Assembly (NCBI GenBank): GCA_948505485.1
Contig: CAOPQH010000091.1
Coordinates: 1 to 5,130, forward strand
From: an uncultured Clostridia bacterium
GTDB taxonomy: Bacteria > Bacillota > Clostridia > TANB77 > CAG-508
DNA: 5,130 nt
Direction: 5' to 3'
Shown: piece after piece, positions 1-4,031 of the stretch
Layout of the letters: each line of letters starts with the position of its first letter
Position numbering within the stretch: position 1 is the stretch's first letter
Notes under the pieces: generated by a model
Databases searched by the model: none
What the model was told of the DNA's origin: nothing
The model's input: only the letters and a program-made list of their open reading frames with translations
Translations under genes and position numbers: made by a program

Positions 1-65
1 TTTAGTAATCTTATATGACCATAATGTAACAAATCAAAAGTACCATATGTTAATATTCTTTTCAA
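1..65 (-). CDS. tagD: Glycerol-3-phosphate cytidylyltransferase-like protein, N-terminus (partial)
   Basis: The minus strand from position 65 reads MKRILTYGTFDLLHYGHIRL and continues off the window edge. This matches the start of the cytidylyltransferase family: a beta-strand, then YGTFDLLH, then the HxGH nucleotide-binding motif (here H14-Y-G-H17). B. subtilis TagD begins almost identically (known from the family). TagD-type enzymes join CTP and glycerol-3-phosphate to make CDP-glycerol for teichoic-acid or related polymers in the cytoplasm. The start is TTG at 63-65, five bases after AGGGTGA (71-77). An in-frame GTG at 72-74 would add three residues but overlaps the ribosome binding site, so TTG is preferred. 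Only about 21 residues are visible, so a relative with another substrate (other CTP- or ATP-using nucleotidyltransferases share this start) cannot be excluded. It has its own promoter at 116-144. Confidence 0.82.
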   Translation of the reverse strand, partial: MKRILTYGTFDLLHYGHIRLL

Positions 66-115
66 TTTATTCACCCTTTTACAAAATATATTATTATACT
101 ACAATAATTACATTT

Positions 116-144
116 ATTATAATTTTTTATACTGTATTTGTCAA
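116..144 (-). promoter_or_regulatory. Sigma-A-type promoter of the tagD-like gene
   Basis: On the minus strand TTGACA (139-144) and TATAAT (116-121) are separated by exactly 17 bases, a perfect consensus housekeeping promoter. Transcription would start near 109, giving a leader of about 44 bases before the TTG start at 65. A loose inverted repeat (ATTGGA at 164-169, TCCAAT at 185-190) lies just upstream of the -35 box; I give it no function. Confidence 0.85.
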
Positions 145-192
145 TGTTTTTGGCAGTTTTTCAATTGGAAGTTTTTGTATTCTATCCAATAG

Positions 193-225
193 AAAAAGAC
201 CAGCTTTATTACTTGCTGATCTTTT
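193..225 (-). terminator. Rho-independent terminator of the 131-aa gene
   Basis: On the minus strand a 10-bp stem (215-224 with 195-204, one G-U pair) closes a 10-base loop and is followed by a T-rich run (TTTTTCT). It begins 13 bases after the stop codon of the 238-633 gene and separates that gene from the tagD-like gene downstream, which has its own promoter. Confidence 0.85.
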
Positions 226-237
226 CCTTTTCGCCAC

Positions 238-633
238 TCACCAAGGAGCTTCCTTTGAGAAGTCGGTGCTTGCGTCCCAAACTCCAGCAACAGAATACAA
301 AGTAGCAGGATTTATTAATTCATTAATCAATAAATCTGCTTCCATTGTAAAACTTGCAACAGAAGGGTCTCCAAGGTTCTTAACTACTTCAAAGAACCCT
401 GTTTCGGGATTATATTTTATAATAATCTCGAAAATTTTATCGACAACCGGTACCATTTGTCGGGTACCATCTTTACATTTCATGGTTTGCCATTTTAAAT
501 CAATAGCAAGATCCTCAAGTTTCTCTGCTTTCGCAAGAACTTCAGCAATTTGTGGATTACTCATCCGATTTCTGCATTCTTCTGCTTTAGCACAAACTGT
601 TACACCTTTCTTGAAATTTTCTAATTTGTCCAT
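238..633 (-). CDS. Uncharacterised 131-residue protein
   Basis: I do not recognise this protein. It starts at ATG (631-633), five bases after the strong site AAAGGAAGG (639-647), and ends at TGA. It is complete, has no signal peptide or membrane segment, and looks soluble. Residues 1-47 are charged and helix-prone, with cysteines at 4, 14 and 20 excluded as a metal site except for an unsupported C14/C20/C53 set. Residues 60-90 look like beta-strands (VPVVDKIFEIIIKYN, GFFEVVKNLG). The tail from about 93 is helix followed by a segment ending in PW. By hand count of 241-600, GC is about 38%, well above the roughly 20% of the large gene at 1711-4008. It is a single-gene unit with a strong promoter and terminator, divergent from the 67-aa gene. 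A real gene with unknown function; good expression is expected from its signals. Confidence 0.85.
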   Translation of the reverse strand: MDKLENFKKGVTVCAKAEECRNRMSNPQIAEVLAKAEKLEDLAIDLKWQTMKCKDGTRQMVPVVDKIFEIIIKYNPETGFFEVVKNLGDPSVASFTMEADLLINELINPATLYSVAGVWDASTDFSKEAPW

Positions 634-638
634 ATCTA

Positions 639-647
639 CCTTCCTTT
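639..647 (-). promoter_or_regulatory. Ribosome binding site of the 131-aa gene
   Basis: AAAGGAAGG on the minus strand ends five bases before the ATG at 633. It fixes the start codon and supports the reading frame against the long antisense reading frame that spans the same DNA on the plus strand. Confidence 0.8.
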
Positions 648-687
648 CGTTGTGGCTGGATCGATATATTATCTATCCACTTATAAA

Positions 688-710
688 AATTATTTTGCTT
701 CGCAATAATT
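688..710. repeat. Inverted repeat over the -10 box and start point
   Basis: AATTATTTTGC (688-698) and GCAATAATT (702-710) are inverted copies with two unpaired T bases and a three-base centre. The right arm overlaps the TATAAT of the 131-aa gene's promoter. A full RNA hairpin is unlikely because transcription starts inside it, so a DNA-level operator is the better reading. Chance is possible in such AT-rich sequence. Confidence 0.4.
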
Positions 711-736
711 ATACTATGTTTTTAATAAATTTTCAA
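708..736 (-). promoter_or_regulatory. Promoter of the 131-aa gene
   Basis: On the minus strand TTGAAA (731-736) and TATAAT (708-713) are spaced by 17 bases. The start point would be near 701, giving a leader of about 68 bases. An imperfect inverted repeat at 688-710 overlaps the -10 box and the start point, a position suited to an operator. Confidence 0.85.
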
Positions 737-751
737 CAAATGAAGTAATTA

Positions 752-768
752 TTTACAATTTATGTAAA
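752..768. promoter_or_regulatory. Possible operator over the -35 box
   Basis: TTTACA and TGTAAA form a perfect inverted repeat around five bases. It covers the -35 box of the rightward promoter and ends 16 bases from that of the leftward one. The form (two 6-bp half-sites, about 11 bp centre to centre) suits a dimeric regulator. This is inference from position and symmetry only. Confidence 0.4.
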
Positions 769-780
769 ATATGTTATAAT
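752..780 (+). promoter_or_regulatory. Extended -10 promoter of the 67-aa gene
   Basis: TTTACA (752-757) and TATAAT (775-780) are 17 bases apart, and TG at 772-773 makes an extended -10 element. Start near 787, leader about 75 bases. Its -35 box lies back to back with that of the leftward promoter (731-736), 15 bases apart, so one regulator could act on both genes. Confidence 0.87.
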
Positions 781-825
781 TTTATTAGTATTTATTATAT
801 CCAAAGTGGAAAACAATTAAAAATT

Positions 826-843
826 CTTGGAGTGTACTCCAAG
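826..843 (+). promoter_or_regulatory. Leader hairpin just upstream of the ribosome binding site
   Basis: CTTGGAGT and ACTCCAAG are perfect 8-bp inverted arms around GT. In the mRNA leader this would be a stable hairpin (about 7 bp with a 4-base loop) ending six bases before the AAGGAGGA site at 850-857. It could protect the transcript's 5' end or influence translation; a DNA operator is also possible. Confidence 0.5.
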
Positions 844-849
844 CAAGAC

Positions 850-857
850 AAGGAGGA
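850..857 (+). promoter_or_regulatory. Ribosome binding site of the 67-aa gene
   Basis: AAGGAGGA is a near-perfect Shine-Dalgarno sequence whose AGGAGG core ends five bases before ATG at 862. It decides the start: an in-frame GTG at 832 lies inside the leader hairpin and has no comparable site. Confidence 0.87.
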
Positions 858-861
858 TATT

Positions 862-1065
862 ATGGCATCTTATGAAACACTTTCAATCATTCAAAACATG
901 AATCCGGACAACTTTATCGATATCCGTTATGATTCAGAAAATCGGGAATATATAGCATACTTTAAGAATGCTGACATAAAGCTTCCTGATCGCTGTTACA
1001 CTGCGCATTGCAGAATTTATGACGGTATAGAGGACAAAAAAGTTTGCAAAATTGAATTAAAGTGA
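862..1065 (+). CDS. Uncharacterised 67-residue protein
   Basis: The protein runs from MASYETLSII to KVCKIELK, with TGA stop at 1063-1065. I do not recognise it. It is small, soluble and slightly acidic, with an N-terminal helix-prone stretch, then a pattern of short beta-strands (FIDIRYD, EYIAYF, RIYDGI, VCKIELK) and three cysteines, two in the stretch RCYTAHC. No membrane segment or signal peptide is seen. GC over 841-1020 is about 36% by hand count, close to the divergent 131-aa gene and unlike the large gene to the right. Strong promoter, strong ribosome binding site and a terminator 12 bases after the stop argue for a real, well-expressed gene despite its size. Whether it works with the 131-aa product is unknown. 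Confidence 0.78.
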   Translation: MASYETLSIIQNMNPDNFIDIRYDSENREYIAYFKNADIKLPDRCYTAHCRIYDGIEDKKVCKIELK

Positions 1066-1077
1066 AAGACTGAATCC

Positions 1078-1120
1078 AAAAAAGCTAGATATGGTACATT
1101 GTCCTAAATCTAGCTTTTTT
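1078..1120 (+). terminator. Terminator of the 67-aa gene
   Basis: A perfect 13-bp stem (1078-1090 with 1108-1120) with a 17-base loop ends in six T bases; the left arm begins with six A bases, so it can also work leftward. It starts 12 bases after the stop codon. Confidence 0.88.
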
Positions 1121-1163
1121 GAATGATTTTGTGTAGTTATATAAAAGTATATTATATAGTTTA

Positions 1164-1191
1164 TTGAAAATTTATTTTGTTTGATTATATT
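1164..1191 (+). promoter_or_regulatory. Possible promoter facing the structured element
   Basis: TTGAAA (1164-1169) and TATATT (1186-1191) are 16 bases apart. No open reading frame follows; if active, it would transcribe the hairpin-rich region at 1214-1340 and stop at the symmetrical hairpin at 1352-1380. Such matches occur by chance in AT-rich DNA. Confidence 0.3.
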
Positions 1192-1213
1192 ATGAAAAAT
1201 AAAAGTATCCATA

Positions 1214-1232
1214 CTGGTACCGATGGTGGGAC
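1214..1232 (-). repeat. Copy of the tRNA-Leu 3' end
   Basis: These 19 bases are identical to 1384-1402, which hold the acceptor 3' strand, discriminator and CCA of the tRNA-Leu gene plus part of its T arm and one flanking base. The two copies have the same orientation and are offset by 170 bases. Just inside the copy, the T-loop sequence CGAGT also persists but with three extra bases before CCCAC, so the homology is longer than the exact match. It is either a truncated tRNA relic or the second end of a tRNA-targeted insertion. Confidence 0.8.
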
Positions 1233-1250
1233 CACTCGCACTCGCGTCAC

Positions 1251-1275
1251 AAAAATAGTCCACTGGACTATTTTT
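1251..1275. terminator. Symmetrical terminator-like hairpin
   Basis: AAAAATAGTCC and GGACTATTTTT are perfect 11-bp arms around ACT. A-run and T-run flanks make it terminator-like on both strands, but no gene ends next to it. It is part of the larger structured element. Confidence 0.55.
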
Positions 1276-1281
1276 ACCTGC

Positions 1282-1310
1282 GTTCATGCTGGCCTTGAAC
1301 CAGCCTGAAC
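1282..1310. repeat. Hairpin resembling a tRNA acceptor/T-arm minihelix
   Basis: On the minus strand GTTCA-G-GCTGG pairs with CCAGC-A-TGAAC around the seven-base loop TTCAAGG. A 5-bp stem with a TTCAA-starting 7-base loop is the geometry of a tRNA T arm, but the last loop base does not fit the usual pyrimidine and no other tRNA arms follow, so it is not called as a tRNA. Confidence 0.55.
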
Positions 1311-1351
1311 TTGGTACGTTCCTTTTCGAGTCCCACTGTTTTATATTTGTT

Positions 1352-1380
1352 AAAAAAATGTAGCTTTTCGCTACATTTTT
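1352..1380 (-). terminator. Terminator of tRNA-Leu
   Basis: On the minus strand an 11-bp stem (AAAAATGTAGC with GCTACATTTTT) closes a five-base loop GAAAA and runs into further T bases. It starts five bases after the encoded CCA. The stem is symmetrical and could also stop rightward transcription. Confidence 0.85.
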
Positions 1381-1384
1381 ATTC

Positions 1385-1467
1385 TGGTACCGATGGTGGG
1401 ACTCGAACCCACATGGTTTCCCGCACGATTTTGAGTCGTGTGCGTCTACCAATTCCGCCACATCGGC
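1385..1467 (-). tRNA. tRNA-Leu (anticodon CAA)
   Basis: The 83 bases fold as a complete class II tRNA. Acceptor stem GCCGATG/CATCGGT (first pair G-U), D arm GCG...CGC, anticodon stem CACGA/TCGTG with loop CTCAAAA, variable arm CGGGAAACCAT, T arm GTGGG-TTCGAGT-CCCAC, discriminator A and an encoded CCA. The anticodon CAA (1431-1433) reads the leucine codon UUG. The gene is intact, but its promoter lies 182 bases upstream of its first base because two 80-bp repeats intervene. A minus-strand reading frame through it (beginning MAELVDAHDSKSCG) is the familiar artefact of translating a tRNA-Leu gene. Confidence 0.96.
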
Positions 1468-1631
1468 ATATACAAATTTAAAATTTTCGATTTTACTGAT
1501 AAGTTATCTGTAACTCGCTTTGCTCGAACAGCTAACTTAACATCGGCATATACAAATTTAAAATTTTCGGTTTTACTGATAAGTTATCTGTAACTCGCTT
1601 TGCTCGAACAGCTAACTTAACATCGGCATAT
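1461..1631 (-). repeat. Two 80-bp tandem units plus an 11-bp partial third, built on the tRNA 5' end
   Basis: Units 1461-1540 and 1541-1620 are identical except for one base (A1490, G1570). The 11-bp unit start CATCGGCATAT recurs a third time at 1621-1631. Read on the minus strand, that 11-mer is ATATGCCGATG: four leader bases plus the first seven bases of tRNA-Leu. Each unit therefore holds 69 new bases and one copy of the tRNA 5' end. Each unit contains a hairpin (1501-1538 and 1581-1618): AAGTTA/TAACTT and CTGT/ACAG flanking one mismatch, then TCG/CGA. Removing both units would put the tRNA about 21 bases after the -10 box, a normal distance, so the units look like insertions. Confidence 0.93.
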
Positions 1632-1648
1632 GTAATATCACAATACTC

Positions 1649-1677
1649 ATATTAGCATATTTTTTTATAATTGTCTA
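1649..1677 (-). promoter_or_regulatory. Promoter of tRNA-Leu
   Basis: On the minus strand TAGACA (1672-1677) and TAATAT (1649-1654) are 17 bases apart, with TG one base upstream of the -10 (extended -10). Transcription would start near 1642 and cross both 80-bp repeats before reaching the tRNA, leaving a leader of about 175 bases to be removed by RNase P or other nucleases. Confidence 0.72.
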
Positions 1678-1680
1678 GTA

Positions 1681-1722
1681 ATAAAAGAATAAAATGGGAA
1701 ATTTCACATTTTATTCTTTTAT
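1681..1722 (-). terminator. Hairpin ending the metG-deacetylase-765-aa operon
   Basis: A perfect 16-bp, very AT-rich stem (1681-1696 with 1707-1722) with a 10-base loop. Its upstream arm covers the last codons and TAA stop of the 765-aa gene, and its downstream arm is T-rich. Low GC makes it a weaker terminator than the others here. The tRNA-Leu -35 box begins three bases beyond it. Confidence 0.65.
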
Positions 1723-4008
1723 ATTAAACTCTGTCACATTTATAGTTTTAATTATATTCTTAGATAATTCATTTTCTTCATTTTCTAAACAAACTACTTT
1801 AAATGTACTTTTTTCTTTTTCTACTAATTCTATTTTAGATAAATCTATTAAAAGTTTTGTGCTAATATTCATTCCAATTGGTAATGTCTTATTTTTATTA
1901 TCGTAAAAAATTATATTAGTGTATGCTATTGCATTTGCTCCTTTTTTTAAGTTTATTTTATAAAATTCTATTTTATTATTATATTTTTCAATTGCCTCTT
2001 TAATTTCATATTCTGGATTTAAATTACCAATTTCAATATCATTTATATTAATTTTTTTATCACTTGCAATATATACACTTACATCTTCTTCTAATTTAAC
2101 TTTTTCCAATGCTGTTTCTATTTTTTCATTAATTCTTTCTAATGTTAATTTGTAACCTAATTGTTTTGTTGATTTGTTAATTTCTAATATTTCAAATTTA
2201 TCCCTAGGCAATTCTCTATGCTTTTTATTTGCTAATTCTTTTAACTTTCTACTGTCTGTAGAAATCCCTCCAAATATATCAAATTCTTCTGTTTCTAATA
2301 ATGATTTCTCATTTTCGGCTTCTTCTTTTAGTTCTTTTAAATTTGATTCTATTTCTTTTGGAGTAGTTTTTCCATTTCTAACATCTTTTAATAATTTTTG
2401 TACATTTGTTGATGTTATATATAAACTATCTAATTCGTCCTGATTTAACACTTTCCTTTGTTGTTTGTCTATTGCATTTCCAAATTCTTCTATGTCTTCT
2501 TCATAATTAAAGGTTTTTTCAATAGTTTTTTCAATATTTACTTCTTCCTCTTCTCCTTCTGGAAGGCTAGATATTTCATCTTTATTACTATATCTCCAAA
2601 ATTCAAATATACTTCTTTTATGACTATCTATTTCCTTTATATATAATGTTGCATTTTCAATTTTTTTATTTAAATTTTTGTTTTTTAGTTTTAAAGCATT
2701 TATATCCATAATTAAATTTTTTATATTTGTTTCTTTTAACTCATATTTTTTATATTCTTCAATTAGTTCTTCTAAAGTGTAATGTGCTTTTTCTTCTATC
2801 TTGTTATTTTTTTTCTTTTCTACATTTTTCTCTTTTTTATCATCTTCATTTTTTATTTCTTCTTTAATATGTTTTCCTTTTCCCTTTTTATTTCCATATT
2901 TAAAGAAATATTTTACTTTACCAAAAAAAGTTTTTTTACATTCTAAATAAGTAGAAATTTGTTTTTCTTTTTCTACATATTCAATTTCCAATTTAGAAGA
3001 AAGCTCTTTTAAATTTTCTAGTTTATCCTTATATTTTATAATATCTTTATCTGCTTGTTTTTGCTTTTTACTTACATCTATATATTCATTTTTTATAAAA
3101 TCAGCAATATCAATATATTCAATCTTTTCGCCTTTTTTATAAAATTCTAAACTACCATATTGATTTATATTAGTGTCAAATTTAAAATAATGTGGTAATT
3201 CTGTTTGTAATATAAATAAAGCTTTTAGTAATTTATAGAATTTACTTGCTTCTTCTTTTGTTGATAATTTAATTTTATAAGAACTTTTTATTTTTCCATA
3301 TACTTCTGTTTCTCCTACAATGTGTATATTTAAATCATCATTTTTATCATATACTTCATATACTAATGGCCAATCTTTAGTAAATAGCCATAGATAATTT
3401 TCTATATCTTCAAATTCTGTTTTTGTAAAAAAACTTCTAGAATATTCTGCATTGATTATTGGCACAAAAATCTTTCCCATTACTCTCTTTTTTAGTTTCT
3501 TTTTTAATAGATAGAAAAATGTTGAATAATCAGAATCCTCTGTTGGTACTAGCATAAAATATTTACCTGTATTTTCTGAATAGTATATTTGCCACAAATA
3601 ATTGTATGGAAATTTGACTTTAAAAGGAATTTTTTTATTTAATTCCTTTTGTTCTTCTTCTATTGATTCTATTTCGTTTATATTCATATTTTTTATCATA
3701 TTTAAAAATACAGTATGTTTTAATATATTGTTTTCTGTATCAGGTACCATATAAGATATTAATGGACTGGCTTTAGAATATTTTTCTTGTAATTCATTTA
3801 ATCTATTGGTAGGAGATAATAATATTTGAATGTCCTTTATTGATACATATCTATATTGTCTATACTTATTTTCTTCATATGCTCTAGGAACTCTAAAGTC
3901 CAAAGGCTCAACTTCATACATCGATTTTGGGATATTATTTAAATCTAATCCAATATATTCTAAATTTTTTTGTATTTTATTTTCTTCATTTGTTTGATCC
4001 TTTTTCAA
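1711..4008 (-). CDS. Uncharacterised 765-residue coiled-coil protein
   Basis: I do not recognise this protein. It starts at TTG (4006-4008), seven bases after AGGAG within AGGAGA (4015-4020); the next in-frame ATG is codon 30 and lacks such a site. No signal peptide or membrane segment is seen, so it is probably cytoplasmic or peripheral. Visible layout: residues 1-310, a mixed alpha/beta region rich in aromatics (for example 132-155, 177-225); 312-355, helical, coiled-coil-like; 357-403, strongly basic and Lys-rich, starting with FFGKVKYFFKYGNKKGKGK; 408-465, second coiled-coil-like stretch; 480-510, acidic; 515-600, helical; 603-765, alpha/beta C-terminal domain with strands such as VSVYIA and AIAYTNIIFYD. 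No P-loop or known catalytic motif. Four sampled 60-base rows average about 20% GC, lower than the deacetylase. It follows the deacetylase by 23 bases, so co-transcription is likely. Confidence 0.9.
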   Translation of the reverse strand: MKKDQTNEENKIQKNLEYIGLDLNNIPKSMYEVEPLDFRVPRAYEENKYRQYRYVSIKDIQILLSPTNRLNELQEKYSKASPLISYMVPDTENNILKHTVFLNMIKNMNINEIESIEEEQKELNKKIPFKVKFPYNYLWQIYYSENTGKYFMLVPTEDSDYSTFFYLLKKKLKKRVMGKIFVPIINAEYSRSFFTKTEFEDIENYLWLFTKDWPLVYEVYDKNDDLNIHIVGETEVYGKIKSSYKIKLSTKEEASKFYKLLKALFILQTELPHYFKFDTNINQYGSLEFYKKGEKIEYIDIADFIKNEYIDVSKKQKQADKDIIKYKDKLENLKELSSKLEIEYVEKEKQISTYLECKKTFFGKVKYFFKYGNKKGKGKHIKEEIKNEDDKKEKNVEKKKNNKIEEKAHYTLEELIEEYKKYELKETNIKNLIMDINALKLKNKNLNKKIENATLYIKEIDSHKRSIFEFWRYSNKDEISSLPEGEEEEVNIEKTIEKTFNYEEDIEEFGNAIDKQQRKVLNQDELDSLYITSTNVQKLLKDVRNGKTTPKEIESNLKELKEEAENEKSLLETEEFDIFGGISTDSRKLKELANKKHRELPRDKFEILEINKSTKQLGYKLTLERINEKIETALEKVKLEEDVSVYIASDKKININDIEIGNLNPEYEIKEAIEKYNNKIEFYKINLKKGANAIAYTNIIFYDNKNKTLPIGMNISTKLLIDLSKIELVEKEKSTFKVVCLENEENELSKNIIKTINVTEFNIKE

Positions 4009-4014
4009 ACTCTT

Positions 4015-4020
4015 TCTCCT
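4015..4020 (-). promoter_or_regulatory. Ribosome binding site setting a TTG start
   Basis: AGGAGA lies in the 23-base gap after the deacetylase stop, at proper distance from TTG at 4008. It is the reason for choosing the TTG start over ATG at codon 30. Confidence 0.75.
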
Positions 4021-4031
4021 CTCTATTGTTA

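Larger units (their letters stand above)
1214..1340. other. Structured non-coding element, tRNA-related
   Basis: No gene is supported here; a minus-strand frame running through it is an artefact that continues through the tRNA. An outer stem pairs GTGGGA (1226-1231) with TCCCAC (1331-1336) and CTCG (1235-1238) with CGAG (1327-1330). It encloses two hairpins: 1251-1275 (11-bp perfect arms) and 1282-1310 (11 pairs around one mismatch). Both ends resemble the tRNA-Leu T arm, in opposite orientations: the left end is the 3'-end copy, the right end carries TTCGAGTCCCAC on the plus strand. A 6-base tandem repeat (ACTCGC twice, 1234-1245) lies inside. It may be a small palindromic mobile element, a tRNA relic or a structured RNA. 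Confidence 0.55.

Noticed and set aside
47..748. 233-codon plus-strand reading frame
   Set aside because: It lies antisense to the 131-aa gene and covers two minus-strand promoters and a terminator. It has no ribosome binding site.
832..861. GTG start at 832 for the small plus-strand gene
   Set aside because: It falls inside the leader palindrome with no ribosome binding site, whereas ATG at 862 follows AAGGAGGA.
1222..1275. T-box riboswitch: GGTGGGACC at 1225-1233 followed by a terminator-like hairpin resembles the T-box core
   Set aside because: The bases are explained by the copied tRNA-Leu 3' end. No stem I, specifier loop or AG-bulge sequence is visible upstream, and no gene follows on the plus strand.
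1214..1340. Second complete tRNA gene
   Set aside because: Only an acceptor/T-arm 3' strand copy and an isolated T-arm-like hairpin are seen. No D arm or anticodon arm can be assembled.
1057..1461. 134-codon minus-strand reading frame
   Set aside because: It runs through the tRNA-Leu gene, its terminator and the structured element. The start MAELVDAHDSKSCG is the usual artefact of translating a tRNA-Leu.
1461..1631. CRISPR array
   Set aside because: There are only two 80-bp units with nearly no sequence difference and no unique spacers; it is a simple tandem duplication.
1711..2205. ADP-ribosyltransferase toxin domain at the C-terminus of the 765-aa protein (NISTK, then ELVEKE)
   Set aside because: The spacing and surrounding residues do not fit the R / STS / ExE signature, and no leading conserved arginine strand is seen.
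1694..2646. Plus-strand reading frames of 62-89 codons within 1694-2646
   Set aside because: They are Phe/Ser-rich shadows antisense to the Lys/Glu-rich 765-aa gene, with no ribosome binding sites.
2860..2905. P-loop in the GNKKGKGK stretch of the 765-aa protein
   Set aside because: It lacks the GxxxxGK[ST] form; it is part of a general Lys-rich segment.
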